Source: Rhodohalobacter sp. SW132
GTDB taxonomy: Bacteria; Bacteroidota; Rhodothermia; Balneolales; Balneolaceae
Direction of reading: 5' to 3'
Assembly (NCBI RefSeq): GCF_003390325.1
Contig: NZ_QUOK01000011.1
Span: 1 to 64,000, forward strand
DNA: 64,000 nucleotides
A program made the position numbers and the translations under genes. The notes beneath the pieces were generated by a model. It saw only the letters and a list, made by a program, of their open reading frames with translations, was not told the origin of the DNA and did no database searches. This document shows positions 1-9,387 of this stretch, one piece after another (position 1 is the stretch's first letter; the number at the start of each line of letters is the position of its first letter).

Positions 1-27
1 AATATTATACTCTTATATAAGTGTTAG

Positions 28-2172
28 TTACGCTTTTTCTTCAATTATTTCTAATGCCTTAGCCTGAGGCACTTCTACATATTCCAAGAACTCCATCGAA
101 TATGAAGCACGTCCCTGGGTGAGAGACCGAAGATCTGTGGAATAACCAAACATTTCAGCAAGTGGCACACTTGCACGAACAACAGCACCGTCGCCCTGGT
201 TATCCATTTTAGAGATGATTCCTCGTCGTCCGTTAAGGTCACCAATTACATCACCCATATGTTCTTCTGGTGTGATTACCTCAACTTTCATTACCGGTTC
301 AAGCAGTTTTGGAGATGCTTTCCTTGCTGAGTTACGAAATGCAATCTTAGCACAGAGCTCGAAACTAAAAGCGTCGGAATCTACATCATGATAAGAACCA
401 TCAAAAAGTCTTACCCCTACATTCTGTACCGGATAATTTGCCTGGATACCACCCTTCATCGATTCTCTGAAACCTTTCTCTACAGAAGGGATGTATTCCC
501 GCGGAATATTTCCTCCAACGATTTCATTGACAAACTTAAATCCTTCACTAAGTGTCACTTTTTTGTCATCATCGGCATACTCCTCGAAGTGCTCAATAGG
601 ACCGATCTCAAACTCCATATCCGCAAATTTACCACGGCCACCGGTCTGTTTCTTGTATACTTCACGATGCGTTATCGGAGCGGCAATTGTTTCACGGTAG
701 GACACCTGTGGCTGTCCCACATTGGCTTCTACCTTAAACTCACGCTTCAGGCGATCTACAATAATCTCGAGGTGAAGCTCACCCATACCTGCAATTGTTG
801 TCTGACCCGTCTCTTCGTCGGTTTTAACCTGGAACGTTGGATCTTCTTCTGCAAGCTTTACAAGGCCGGTTGTAAGTTTTTCAGCATCAGCCTTTGATTT
901 TGGCTCAACAGCGAGTTTAATAACCGGCTCCGGAAATGTAATTTTTTCAAGCAAAATCGGATGCTCGAGATCGCAAAATGTGTCACCGGTATTCACTTTT
1001 TTCACTCCAACTGCTGCGGCAATATCCCCTGCCCTGACAATGTCGATATCTTTTTTGTCATTGGCATGCATTTCAAGAATTCTACCAACACGCTCTTTTT
1101 CGCCTGTAGTTGAATTCAAAATGTATGAACCTTTTTCAAGTGTACCGGAATAGACCCGGAAGAACGTCAACTTACCCACGTATGGATCAGTCATAATCTT
1201 AAATGCGAGAGCTGAAAACGGCTCATTCACATCCGGATTACGTTTCATTTTGGTCTTCTCATCAGATGGATCCACACCATTTACCGCCTCTACTTCAAGC
1301 GGACTTGGCAGGTATTCAATCACTTTATCAAGCAGAATCTGGACACCTTTGTTTTTCAGCGCAGTACCGCAAAGAACCGGCGTGATATCGCGGGCAAGAG
1401 TTGCCTTGCGAATCGCTCCGCTGATCTCTTCCTCTGAAATTTCCTCTTCCATAAGGTACTTTTCCATCAGCGCATCGTCATGATCTGCGATGTTTTCAAG
1501 CATCAACTTGCGATATTCATTCGCTTTTTCCTTCAATTCTTCAGGAATATCAACAACATCATACTTGGCACCCAGAGATTCGTCATCCCAGATAATACCT
1601 TGCATATTGATAAGGTCAACAACGCCTTTAAAATTCTCTTCGGCACCGATAGGAATCTGAACCGGAATTGGATTTGCAGAGAGCTTTTCACGCATCTGGT
1701 TAACAACATTGTAAAAATCTGCACCGGTACGGTCCATCTTATTTACAAATGCCATTCTTGGTACTTTATATTTATTTGCCTGACGCCATACGGTCTCAGA
1801 CTGCGGCTGAACTGCTCCAACTGAACAAAAAACACCGATCGCACCATCCAGAACACGAAGCGAACGTTCCACTTCAACCGTAAAGTCTACGTGACCGGGT
1901 GTATCAATAATATTAATTCTGTGATTCTTCCAGATACAGTGTGTTGCAGCAGACTGAATGGTAATACCACGTTCCTGCTCCTGTTCCATCCAGTCCATCG
2001 TGGCAGCACCGTCATGTACTTCACCCATTCGGTGACTTCTGCCCGTATAAAAGAGAATACGCTCCGTTACGGTAGTCTTACCCGCATCGATGTGCGCCAT
2101 GATCCCGATATTTCGCGTTCTGCGAATTCGGTCGATAATTTCCGGATCTGTTTTTGTCGTCGCTTCTGACAT
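28..2172 (-). CDS. fusA: Elongation factor G
   Basis: Translocation GTPase that moves tRNA and mRNA through the ribosome and, with RRF, recycles ribosomes in the cytosol. The 714-residue length is normal for EF-G. Visible motifs are the P-loop AHIDAGKT (about 26-33), the switch I ERGITI (68-73), DTPGH (90-94) and NKMD (144-147), followed by domains II-V. It is the last visible gene of an rpsL-rpsG-fusA str operon; a tuf gene, if present, would lie outside the window. No Shine-Dalgarno is visible before the ATG at 2172, which is common for highly expressed genes in Bacteroidetes-like bacteria. One canonical-looking copy; nothing odd. Confidence 0.98.
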   Translation of the reverse strand: MSEATTKTDPEIIDRIRRTRNIGIMAHIDAGKTTVTERILFYTGRSHRMGEVHDGAATMDWMEQEQERGITIQSAATHCIWKNHRINIIDTPGHVDFTVEVERSLRVLDGAIGVFCSVGAVQPQSETVWRQANKYKVPRMAFVNKMDRTGADFYNVVNQMREKLSANPIPVQIPIGAEENFKGVVDLINMQGIIWDDESLGAKYDVVDIPEELKEKANEYRKLMLENIADHDDALMEKYLMEEEISEEEISGAIRKATLARDITPVLCGTALKNKGVQILLDKVIEYLPSPLEVEAVNGVDPSDEKTKMKRNPDVNEPFSALAFKIMTDPYVGKLTFFRVYSGTLEKGSYILNSTTGEKERVGRILEMHANDKKDIDIVRAGDIAAAVGVKKVNTGDTFCDLEHPILLEKITFPEPVIKLAVEPKSKADAEKLTTGLVKLAEEDPTFQVKTDEETGQTTIAGMGELHLEIIVDRLKREFKVEANVGQPQVSYRETIAAPITHREVYKKQTGGRGKFADMEFEIGPIEHFEEYADDDKKVTLSEGFKFVNEIVGGNIPREYIPSVEKGFRESMKGGIQANYPVQNVGVRLFDGSYHDVDSDAFSFELCAKIAFRNSARKASPKLLEPVMKVEVITPEEHMGDVIGDLNGRRGIISKMDNQGDGAVVRASVPLAEMFGYSTDLRSLTQGRASYSMEFLEYVEVPQAKALEIIEEKA

Positions 2173-2196
2173 TGGTATAGTGCTTTTAAAAATTTT

Positions 2197-2664
2197 TTAG
2201 AATCTAAAGTGGGCGAATGCTTTGTTTGCTTCGGCCATTCTGTGTGTTTCGTCTTTTTTACGAACTGCGCCACCTTCGTTTTTGGCGGCATCCATCAACT
2301 CTCTACCTAACCGAAGAGCCATAGACTTATCATTCCGCTGCGTTGATGCTTTAATAATCCAACGCATCCCGAGGGCGGTACCCCTGGCTTGCCTAACTTC
2401 AATTGGCACCTGGTAGGTTGCACCACCGACTCTCCGGCTTTTCACCTCAACAACTGGTGTTGCATTGGACAGAGCTGATTTAAAAACCTCAATCGGCTCT
2501 TCACCGGTTTTTTCTTCAATAACTTCAAATGCCTGATACAGAATTTTTCGCGCAACACCTTTTTTACCGTCACGCATCAGGTTGTTTACAAACCTGGTAA
2601 CCGTTTTATCCTGAAATATCGGATCCGGTTGTACTTCTCTTTTTTCTGCCGTTTTTCTTCGCAT
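2197..2664 (-). CDS. rpsG: 30S ribosomal protein S7
   Basis: Primary 16S rRNA-binding protein that nucleates the head of the 30S subunit. The 155-residue protein has the usual S7 length and the conserved block PDPIFQD near the N-terminus, followed by [12 protein letters not shown] and the basic [16 protein letters not shown] segment. It lies 24 nt upstream of fusA and 26 nt downstream of rpsL on the same strand, so it is certainly cotranscribed. The ATG at 2664 has an AT-rich leader without a Shine-Dalgarno. Confidence 0.98.
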   Translation of the reverse strand: MRRKTAEKREVQPDPIFQDKTVTRFVNNLMRDGKKGVARKILYQAFEVIEEKTGEEPIEVFKSALSNATPVVEVKSRRVGGATYQVPIEVRQARGTALGMRWIIKASTQRNDKSMALRLGRELMDAAKNEGGAVRKKDETHRMAEANKAFAHFRF

Positions 2665-2690
2665 AATATCAAAAAATTAAGATCTCAGAG

Positions 2691-3065
2691 TTACCCTTTC
2701 GGCTTTTTGGTACCGTAATGACTTCTTCCCTGCTTGCGATCATCCACGCCGGCAGTATCCAAAGTACCTCTAACAATATGATACCGAACACCGGGAAGGT
2801 CTTTTACCCTACCACCCCTTATCAGCACGATACTGTGCTCCTGCAGGTTATGGCCTTCTCCCGGGATGTAAGCAGACACTTCCATACCGTTTGTGAGCCT
2901 TACCCTCGCTACTTTCCGCAAAGCCGAATTCGGCTTTTTTGGTGTAGTTGTGTATACGCGAACGCATACGCCGCGTTTCTGCGGGCAGTTCTGAAGAGCA
3001 GGCGCAGTGGTTTTGCTCTTCTTACTTTTTCTTCCTTTTCGGATTAATTGGTTTATTGTAGGCAC
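2691..3065 (-). CDS. rpsL: 30S ribosomal protein S12
   Basis: Decoding-centre protein of the 30S subunit. 124 residues, typical length. The streptomycin-relevant loops [14 protein letters not shown] and KDLPGVRYH are both wild type, so no resistance substitution is apparent; the Asp of KDLPGVR is the residue methylthiolated by RimO in many bacteria. The start codon is GTG (3065-3063), the only start that gives the universal N-terminus [11 protein letters not shown]. No Shine-Dalgarno precedes it. First gene of the str operon and divergent from recG. Confidence 0.98.
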   Translation of the reverse strand: MPTINQLIRKGRKSKKSKTTAPALQNCPQKRGVCVRVYTTTPKKPNSALRKVARVRLTNGMEVSAYIPGEGHNLQEHSIVLIRGGRVKDLPGVRYHIVRGTLDTAGVDDRKQGRSHYGTKKPKG

Positions 3066-3102
3066 GTATTCACTATTTGCGTTTTCGTAAAATCAAGAGC
3101 TG

Positions 3103-3135
3103 ATAAAGATAGGATTTTTAATCTCTCATTGCCAA
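3103..3135 (-). promoter_or_regulatory. Candidate promoter of the str operon
   Basis: On the minus strand a TTGGCA element (3135-3130) precedes TATCTTTAT (3111-3103) by roughly 18 nt. This approximates the Bacteroidetes-type TTG / TAnnTTTG promoter, and it ends about 38 nt before the rpsL GTG. Identified by eye only. Confidence 0.35.
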
Positions 3136-3253
3136 CTTTTTTGCATAAATATTTCCTGAACCGGCATATTTTTCTACTTAAATTCAATCAGAGTAAATTA
3201 AGCGTGATTTTACATTCATTAAATATAGTAACTGTTATATACCTTTATATCAG

Positions 3254-5320
3254 ATGAAGCTTACCGATCTCCCTAAACTAAACACAAAACGTGAGCAGGC
3301 ACTCAACAAATCAGGCATACATACTGTTAATGATCTTCTCTACTATTTTCCGCGCCGGTATATTGATAAATCAAATATCAAACCGATCCAACTGCTTTCC
3401 CAGTCAGACGACGCAGTATCTGTAGTAGGCAAGGTGGACGCGATCCAGGTTCAGGGGTATAAACAGAAACGCAGACTTGAAATTCGCGTGACCGACGGCT
3501 CAGGATCTGTAAAAGCCGTCTGGTTTCGGGGATGGAAGTATGTGGTATCACAAATTAAAGAGGGGGATCTTGTTTCTTTGTTCGGTAAAACCAAGCGTTA
3601 TGGTCAATGGCTCAGCATGGCGCACCCCGACCTTGAGGTTCTCGAAAGTAAAAATGAGGTTGAAAAGTACAACACCCTGATTCCCATCTATCCATCAGGC
3701 AAACATTTTTCGAAAGCCTATATCACCCATAAACTGATTGCTTCCTGGGCGGATCGCGCGCTTGATCAAATGGAAATATCAGAATTTCTGCCGGACCAAC
3801 TTTTGAGTGAGCATGGTTTTAAAAAGATTAAAGAAGCCCTGCGGACAATGCACCAGTCGCAGAGCGAGCGGGAAGCGCGGGAAACTCTGGAGAGATTTAA
3901 GTATGAGGAATTTTTTCTCTTTGAGCTGGCAATGGCCAGAATCAAGTATAAACAGCGGGCCAAATCCGACGGGCCTGAACTTAAACCGGGCTCATTAACC
4001 AAATCGTTTTTTAACGACCTGCTGCCGTTTGAACTTACCGAAGGCCAGAAATCTGCACTGGGAGAAATCCGGGATGATGTAGCCACCGCAACGCAGATGA
4101 ACCGCCTGATCCAGGGCGATGTGGGTGCAGGTAAAACCGTTGTAGCCATCGGCGCCATGCTTATGGCCGTGGACAGCGGATACCAGGCAACGATGATGGC
4201 ACCTACCGAAATCCTGGCTGAACAGCATTTTCACACCCTGCAAAACTTCCTCAAACCACTCGGGCTGAACATCCGGCTGCTGGTTGGGGGACAAAAAAAA
4301 TCACTCCGCGAAGATATTCTCACCGACATAAGCGGCGGCAACTGCAATATCGCTGTGGGAACGCACGCCATCATCCAGGAACAAGTGAACTTTCACAAAC
4401 TCGGGCTTGCCGTTATCGACGAGCAGCACCGTTTTGGGGTGAAGCAGCGGACCGAGATGCTGCAAAAAGGTTCAAATCCGCATCTTCTGGTGATGTCGGC
4501 CACCCCCATTCCCCGCTCCCTTGCGATGACTGTCTACAGCGATCTCGATATCTCCGTCATCAAAGACCTTCCGGGCGGACGCAAACCGATCAAAACCGCC
4601 GTACGAACTGACCGGGAACGCGAGCAGATCCACCGCTTTCTTGAAAGCACAATTGCAGAGGGTGGCCGGGTGTATGTCGTCTACCCGCTGATTGAGGAAT
4701 CGGAAGCGCTCGATCTGAAAGATGCCACCATGGGATTTGAAAAACTAAAACGCCGCTTCCCCGATATACCGATTGGCCTGCTGCACGGCCGCATGAAAGC
4801 GGAAGAGAAGGAGTCTGTGATGAGCGCCTTCGCCGAGGGCCGCCTGAGCATGCTGGTTGCCACCACCGTTGTTGAGGTGGGCGTAGACGTACCGGAAGCG
4901 AACGTGATGATCATTGAGCATGCTGAGCGATTCGGCCTGTCACAGCTTCATCAGCTGCGGGGAAGGATCGGCCGCGGAACCCGGCAAAGTTACTGTATTT
5001 TGATGCCGGACCGGAAGCTGAGTGAATCGGGAAGATTTCGTCTGAAAAAAATGGTAGAAACAACCGATGGATTTGAAATAGCCGAAGCCGACCTGAAACT
5101 TCGGGGTCCGGGTGATTTTTTAGGTACCAAACAGAGCGGCCTTCCGGAATTTAAGTATGGAGATATTGTAGATGACCGCCTCCTTCTTGAACAGGCGAAA
5201 TCGGATGCTTGGAATATTATCAAACATGATCCTGAGTTGGAGCAAGACAAACACAGTCAGCTTAAACCGGTCTTTTTCGATTATTTCAAAAAAAGAGCGG
5301 AGTATTTTGATGTTGGATAG
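3254..5320 (+). CDS. recG: ATP-dependent DNA helicase RecG
   Basis: Branch-migration helicase that remodels stalled forks, R-loops and Holliday junctions. 688 residues, normal length. It has an N-terminal OB-fold wedge domain (about 1-200), a helicase domain with Walker A GDVGAGKT (288-295), the DEQH box (389-392) and motif III SATPIP, then the C-terminal helicase lobe with the ARFGLSQLHQLRGRIGRG-like motif VI region and the RecG C-terminal hook. It is transcribed divergently from rpsL across a 188-nt AT-rich spacer. A 12-bp inverted repeat just past the stop probably ends the transcript. Confidence 0.97.
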   Translation: MKLTDLPKLNTKREQALNKSGIHTVNDLLYYFPRRYIDKSNIKPIQLLSQSDDAVSVVGKVDAIQVQGYKQKRRLEIRVTDGSGSVKAVWFRGWKYVVSQIKEGDLVSLFGKTKRYGQWLSMAHPDLEVLESKNEVEKYNTLIPIYPSGKHFSKAYITHKLIASWADRALDQMEISEFLPDQLLSEHGFKKIKEALRTMHQSQSEREARETLERFKYEEFFLFELAMARIKYKQRAKSDGPELKPGSLTKSFFNDLLPFELTEGQKSALGEIRDDVATATQMNRLIQGDVGAGKTVVAIGAMLMAVDSGYQATMMAPTEILAEQHFHTLQNFLKPLGLNIRLLVGGQKKSLREDILTDISGGNCNIAVGTHAIIQEQVNFHKLGLAVIDEQHRFGVKQRTEMLQKGSNPHLLVMSATPIPRSLAMTVYSDLDISVIKDLPGGRKPIKTAVRTDREREQIHRFLESTIAEGGRVYVVYPLIEESEALDLKDATMGFEKLKRRFPDIPIGLLHGRMKAEEKESVMSAFAEGRLSMLVATTVVEVGVDVPEANVMIIEHAERFGLSQLHQLRGRIGRGTRQSYCILMPDRKLSESGRFRLKKMVETTDGFEIAEADLKLRGPGDFLGTKQSGLPEFKYGDIVDDRLLLEQAKSDAWNIIKHDPELEQDKHSQLKPVFFDYFKKRAEYFDVG

Positions 5321-5325
5321 GAAAG

Positions 5326-5361
5326 ATTGAGTGGTGAAATTCAGGAATATCACCACTCAAT
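5326..5361. terminator. 12-bp hairpin after recG
   Basis: ATTGAGTGGTGA (5326-5337) and its exact reverse complement TCACCACTCAAT (5350-5361) form a perfect 12-bp stem with a 12-nt loop, starting 5 nt after the recG stop. The flanks are only modestly T-rich (AATT downstream on plus, CTTT on minus). It may act as a bidirectional terminator between recG and the convergent EVE gene. Confidence 0.6.
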
Positions 5362-5394
5362 AATTACCTTATGATAATTCAATTCATACAATTC

Positions 5395-5500
5395 ACTCGC
5401 AGAGGCGCGCTGATTAACACGCTGAGTACAGCAGATGATATTCTGTTCAATTTTTAAACTCAGCGAAACTCCGCGTTATACTTTGTGCTACTCTGCGAGT
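5395..5500. repeat. Intergenic imperfect palindrome, element A
   Basis: An outer arm ACTCGCAGAG (5395-5404) pairs with CTCTGCGAGT (5491-5500). An inner arm CGCTGAGT (5420-5427) pairs with ACTCAGCG (5458-5465). The loop is AT-rich. The same two-stem design with closely similar arm sequences recurs at 17692-17771. It occupies most of the recG/EVE spacer and shows no coding potential. It may be a REP/MITE-like intergenic element. Confidence 0.55.
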
Positions 5501-5513
5501 ATAAATGTCAAAA

Positions 5514-5987
5514 TTATTTCTCCTCCGTGCCCGCCATCTCAAGGATTTTCTTGTACTCCTCTTCACGCACCGAAGTGATGGAAAGCCGGTTCCGCTTAAA
5601 AAGCTGCATTTCATCAAAAAAGCTGTCCTCTTTGAGGGAAGTTCGGGTTACCGGCTCCTCAAATTTCTGCACAAACTTTACATCCACCAGGTGCCATCGG
5701 GGATCGCTTTCACTGCTCTTTTCATCAAAATATTTACTTTCGGGATCAAACTGCAGCGGATCGGGATACGGTTCGCTGCAAACTTCCATCGTCCCGACTA
5801 TAGCCGGCGGTTTTACGTTTGAATGATAAAAAAGTGCACGATCGCCAACATTCATCTCATCGCGCATGGAGTTACGGGCCTCGTAATTGCGTACTCCGCT
5901 CCAGCGAATTTTCCCATCGCGTTTAAGGTCGTCGATACTGTAGGCGTCCGGTTCCGATTTCATCAGCCAGTATTGTCGTTTACTCAT
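5514..5987 (-). CDS. EVE domain-containing protein (PUA-like fold)
   Basis: 157-residue single-domain EVE protein, related to human THYN1 and bacterial YtcG-like proteins. EVE domains have a PUA-like fold and are proposed to bind modified bases in DNA or RNA; the substrate here is unknown. Characteristic blocks are YWLMKSEPDAYSIDDL at the N-terminus, WSGVRNYEARN, and GDRALFYHSN leading into the GTMEV strand. The length matches the family. It is a monocistronic minus-strand gene between recG and rfbB, separated from rfbB by 66 nt, so read-through from its own promoter or from the upstream region is possible. Confidence 0.9.
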   Translation of the reverse strand: MSKRQYWLMKSEPDAYSIDDLKRDGKIRWSGVRNYEARNSMRDEMNVGDRALFYHSNVKPPAIVGTMEVCSEPYPDPLQFDPESKYFDEKSSESDPRWHLVDVKFVQKFEEPVTRTSLKEDSFFDEMQLFKRNRLSITSVREEEYKKILEMAGTEEK

Positions 5988-6053
5988 AATCTGTAGATAT
6001 TTTTTGTTTTGATGTTACTCCGCGGAGGTACAAGCCCCCAAAAATGAAGTTCT

Positions 6054-7079
6054 TCAAGCCTTATACTTTTCCATGTACCAATTCACGGTTTGAGTCAGCA
6101 GCGCATCGAAATTCTGTGTGGGCGACCAGCCGAGTTCAGTCTTAAGTTTTGATGCATCTACCGAATAGCGGTAATCATGCCCGGGGCGATCGGTGACAAA
6201 GCTGATCAGGTTTTTATAATCACCATCAGGCCCGTCACCTTTTTCCCGGTTCAGGATATCGCAGATTTGTTGAACCAGTTCAAGATTCTGCCACTCATTA
6301 TCGCCGCCGATATTATACGGTTCGCCCGCCCTTCCTTTATTAAACACGGCAACAAGTGCGCGGCAGTGATCTTCCACGTGGAGCCAGTCACGCACATTTT
6401 CCCCTTTCCCGTACACCGGAATGGGTTCATGAGCCAGCGCTTTGCGTATCACGGTGGGGATCAGTTTTTCATCATGCTGATGGCGGCCGTAATTATTGGA
6501 ACAGTTCGTAATCACCGTGTTCATTCCGTAGGTGTGATGATACGACCGAACCAGCATATCACTACCTGCTTTGGTTGCAGAATAGGGAGAGTTGGGGGCA
6601 TATGCAGTAGTCTCTTTAAACGATCCGGTTTCTCCAAGCGTGCCGTACACTTCATCGGTGGATACATGCAAAAACCGGTGTTCCCCAAATGGCTCTCTTT
6701 CATCAAACCAGAGCTGCCTGCACTCTTCCAGCAGGTTAAACGTGCCGATCACATTGGACTGAACAAACGGCTCCGGTCCTTTGATGGAGTTATCCACGTG
6801 CGATTCTGCTGCCAGATGAAAAACCCCATGCGGCCTGAAATTTTGAACGATTTTACGCACCGCGCTCCGTTCCACAAGATCCATTTTTTTAAAATGATAT
6901 CTGCGCGAATGCTTCAGAGGCTCAAGATACCCGACATCCGAAGCGTAAGTCAGTTTGTCAATATTCAAAACTTCCATCTCTTCATGGAGTTCATGAATGT
7001 GCAGAATCAGGTTCGACCCTATAAATCCGGCGCCGCCTGTTACAATAATTCTCATTGGTTGATTATCCCTGTCACTCAT
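6054..7079 (-). CDS. rfbB: dTDP-glucose 4,6-dehydratase
   Basis: Second step of dTDP-L-rhamnose synthesis: dTDP-glucose to dTDP-4-keto-6-deoxyglucose, NAD-dependent and cytosolic. Extended SDR with the GGAGFIG nucleotide loop (15-21), the catalytic TDE triad segment (141-143) and YSATK (Y166, K170). 341 residues from the ATG at 7079. A second in-frame ATG at 7055 (MRIIVTGG) matches the usual RmlB N-terminus and may be the true start, giving 333 residues. Last gene of rfbA-rfbD-rfbC-rfbB, 42 nt after rfbC. Confidence 0.96.
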   Translation of the reverse strand: MSDRDNQPMRIIVTGGAGFIGSNLILHIHELHEEMEVLNIDKLTYASDVGYLEPLKHSRRYHFKKMDLVERSAVRKIVQNFRPHGVFHLAAESHVDNSIKGPEPFVQSNVIGTFNLLEECRQLWFDEREPFGEHRFLHVSTDEVYGTLGETGSFKETTAYAPNSPYSATKAGSDMLVRSYHHTYGMNTVITNCSNNYGRHQHDEKLIPTVIRKALAHEPIPVYGKGENVRDWLHVEDHCRALVAVFNKGRAGEPYNIGGDNEWQNLELVQQICDILNREKGDGPDGDYKNLISFVTDRPGHDYRYSVDASKLKTELGWSPTQNFDALLTQTVNWYMEKYKA

Positions 7080-7121
7080 TCCCGGTCATTTTGATTATCC
7101 GTTAAATATCACTCAGCAGAA

Positions 7122-7670
7122 TCAAAAAAGATCTTTCTCTGCCAGGTTTTTAAGAAGCGGAAGCTTCAGGTCTTTTTTCGACAGGATTGGATCGGATATG
7201 TTCCATGAAATATCCAGTTCCGGATCATCCCATCTCACACCGCGCTCCAGCTCCGGGTTATAGTAGTCGCTACATTTATAATAGACGGTAGCTTCATCAG
7301 ACAGTACAGCAAATCCATGTGCAAATCCGGTAGGAATGTAGAGCATATGCCGGTTTTCAGCACTCAGCACCGTACTGAAGTGCTCTCCGAACGTTGATGA
7401 ATTTGCTCTCATATCCACTGCTATATCCAGAATTTCTCCATGAGGAACCATCACCAGTTTCACCTGGGACGACGGCGGCAGCTGATAATGAAGTCCCCGA
7501 ATCGTGTTTTTCCTGGATGTTGAGATGTTGTCTTGCACATAATCCACATGTATCCCCGCTTCCCGGAACATGTGTTCACGATACATCTCTACAAATTCAC
7601 CTCTCATATCTTTGAAAGGAGTCGGTTTGATTAATTTTACAGGTTGAAGCGGGGCAGATTCAATTTTCAT
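7122..7670 (-). CDS. rfbC: dTDP-4-dehydrorhamnose 3,5-epimerase
   Basis: Cupin-fold epimerase converting dTDP-4-keto-6-deoxyglucose to dTDP-4-keto-L-rhamnose. 182 residues, family-typical. The catalytic-base motif RGLHYQ (His61), the PTGFAHGF strand and the Tyr130/131 region are all intact. Its ATG overlaps the end of rfbD by 11 nt, indicating translational coupling. Third gene of the minus-strand operon. Confidence 0.96.
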   Translation of the reverse strand: MKIESAPLQPVKLIKPTPFKDMRGEFVEMYREHMFREAGIHVDYVQDNISTSRKNTIRGLHYQLPPSSQVKLVMVPHGEILDIAVDMRANSSTFGEHFSTVLSAENRHMLYIPTGFAHGFAVLSDEATVYYKCSDYYNPELERGVRWDDPELDISWNISDPILSKKDLKLPLLKNLAEKDLF

Positions 7671-8547
7671 CGATATTCTTTTTTTTGTTCAACTGATTTA
7701 GTAACTGTTTCAAGCCTGTTTTCCAGGGAATCGGCTTCAAACCCGCTGATTTTAATTTACTGCAATTCAGCAGCGAAAACGCCGGTCTTCTGGCCACCAC
7801 CGGAAATTCATCCGACCCAACCGCTTTGAGTTTTACGAGATCCAGCCGGCCGGACTGATTCAGCAGCTCACGGGTTAACCCATACCATGTTACGGAACCT
7901 TCGGAACTGATGTGAAAATATCCTTTCTGATCCATTTCCACCAATCGCATTGTTTTGTTCACCAAATCAGTACAATACGTTGGAGACCCGGTTTGATCAT
8001 CTACAACTTTCAGTTCATCCCTTTCGCCGGAAAGTCTGAGCATCGTTTTTACAAAATTGTTTCCGAACTGCCCGCATAACCATGATACCCGGATAATCAG
8101 CCAGTTACCGCCTTCTGATTCAATTTTCAGTTCGCCGGCACGCTTTGATGCACCGTAAACGTTCTGCGGATCCGTGGGGTAAGATTCCGGGTATCCTTCC
8201 GGCATTTTTTCATGATCATGCTGCGTACCGCCAAACACATAATCGGTGCTGAAGTGTACGAGTTTGCAACGCAATTCCCTGCAAATCCGGGCTAGATTCT
8301 CAGCACCCTGGTCATTGACTGAATATGCGGTTTCAGGTTCTTCCTCTGCCTTGTCAACCGCCGTATAAGCGGCGCAGTTAATCAGCAGATCAGGCCTGAT
8401 TTCGTGCATAATTTTGCTTACAAGAGTGTGGTCGGTAATATCAAACTGATCGGATCCGAAACCGTGAACCTGGTGTTCTCCATTTTCAAGAAAATGCATC
8501 CATTCCCTGCCAAGTTGTCCTCCCGCCCCGGTTATTAAAATTTTCAT
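7660..8547 (-). CDS. rfbD: dTDP-4-dehydrorhamnose reductase
   Basis: Final step giving dTDP-L-rhamnose. NADPH-dependent extended SDR with GGQLG near the N-terminus, the STDYVF motif and a Y-x-x-x-K active site (YGASK). I chose the ATG at 8547 (MKILITGAGGQLG) because it gives the conventional N-terminus and lies 1 nt from the rfbA stop; an upstream in-frame start at 8607 would overlap rfbA by about 60 nt and add a non-homologous stretch. About 295 residues, normal. Confidence 0.95.
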   Translation of the reverse strand: MKILITGAGGQLGREWMHFLENGEHQVHGFGSDQFDITDHTLVSKIMHEIRPDLLINCAAYTAVDKAEEEPETAYSVNDQGAENLARICRELRCKLVHFSTDYVFGGTQHDHEKMPEGYPESYPTDPQNVYGASKRAGELKIESEGGNWLIIRVSWLCGQFGNNFVKTMLRLSGERDELKVVDDQTGSPTYCTDLVNKTMRLVEMDQKGYFHISSEGSVTWYGLTRELLNQSGRLDLVKLKAVGSDEFPVVARRPAFSLLNCSKLKSAGLKPIPWKTGLKQLLNQLNKKKNIDEN

Positions 8548-8548
8548 G

Positions 8549-9256
8549 CTACCGGAGTTTATGGGCAAGGCGATTCGCAATTTTATACGACTCGTGAGTG
8601 CCGGCATCCGTCCACCACCCTTCGAGGATTGAATACCGCATGCTGCCGGTTTTGATGTAGTGATTATTCACATCGGTAATTTCAAGCTCGCCGCGTTCTG
8701 ACGGCTCCAGGGTTTTGATGAGTTCAAATACTTTGGAATCGTACATATAAATTCCGGTAACAGCGTACTTTGATTTCGGTTGTTCCGGCTTCTCTTCAAT
8801 ACCCACAATTTTATCACCGCTGAGTTCGGCAACCCCAAAACGTTCGGGATCATCCACTTTCTGCAGCAGAATCTGCCCACCGCTGCCCGGATAATTTTTT
8901 AATGCACTTTCGAGCGTTGCTTCGAAAATATTATCGCCCAGGATAACTACCATGGAATCATCTCCCACAAAATTTTCGGCCAGTCCGAGTGCCTGCGCGA
9001 TTCCGCCCGCCTCATCCTGAACTTTATAGGTAAATCGGCAGCCAAAATCTTTCCCAGATCCCAGTAGGTTAACCACATCCCCCATGTGCTCCGTGCCGGT
9101 TACAATCAAAATTTCGTAAATCCCTGCACTGGTCAGTTTTTCAATCGGGTAGTAGATCATCGGCTTGTTGCCAACGGGAAGCAGGTGTTTATTTGTTACT
9201 TTTGTAAGCGGGAAAAGCCTGGATCCGGTTCCTCCGGCAAGAATAATTCCTTTCAT
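8549..9256 (-). CDS. rfbA: Glucose-1-phosphate thymidylyltransferase, short (SpsI-like) form
   Basis: First step of dTDP-rhamnose synthesis: Glc-1-P plus dTTP gives dTDP-glucose. The pyrophosphorylase signature GGTGSRLFPLT is at 8-18, with the conserved NKHLLPVGNKPMIYYP and GDNIF (Asp-metal) motifs. At 235 residues it matches the short Bacillus SpsI-type enzymes and lacks the C-terminal allosteric extension of E. coli RmlA (about 290). The ATG at 9256 is preferred over an upstream in-frame TTG at 9289. First gene of the operon, divergent from the T9SS cargo gene at 9388 across about 130 nt. Confidence 0.92.
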   Translation of the reverse strand: MKGIILAGGTGSRLFPLTKVTNKHLLPVGNKPMIYYPIEKLTSAGIYEILIVTGTEHMGDVVNLLGSGKDFGCRFTYKVQDEAGGIAQALGLAENFVGDDSMVVILGDNIFEATLESALKNYPGSGGQILLQKVDDPERFGVAELSGDKIVGIEEKPEQPKSKYAVTGIYMYDSKVFELIKTLEPSERGELEITDVNNHYIKTGSMRYSILEGWWTDAGTHESYKIANRLAHKLR

Positions 9257-9387
9257 CTTAATTCTGGCGTGTTTAAGACCTCTTAACAATAGGTGGCCGT
9301 TATATTTTTCTAATGTTCAATCTCCGGGCTGTCAAAGACTTAAAAAGCTTTATGGCAGAACCGATAAGGTAGTATTGAACCTAACAG

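Noticed and set aside
6177-7094. 305-codon plus-strand frame opposite rfbB
   Set aside because: It is the antisense shadow of a certain gene, with no family signature and no ribosome-binding site.
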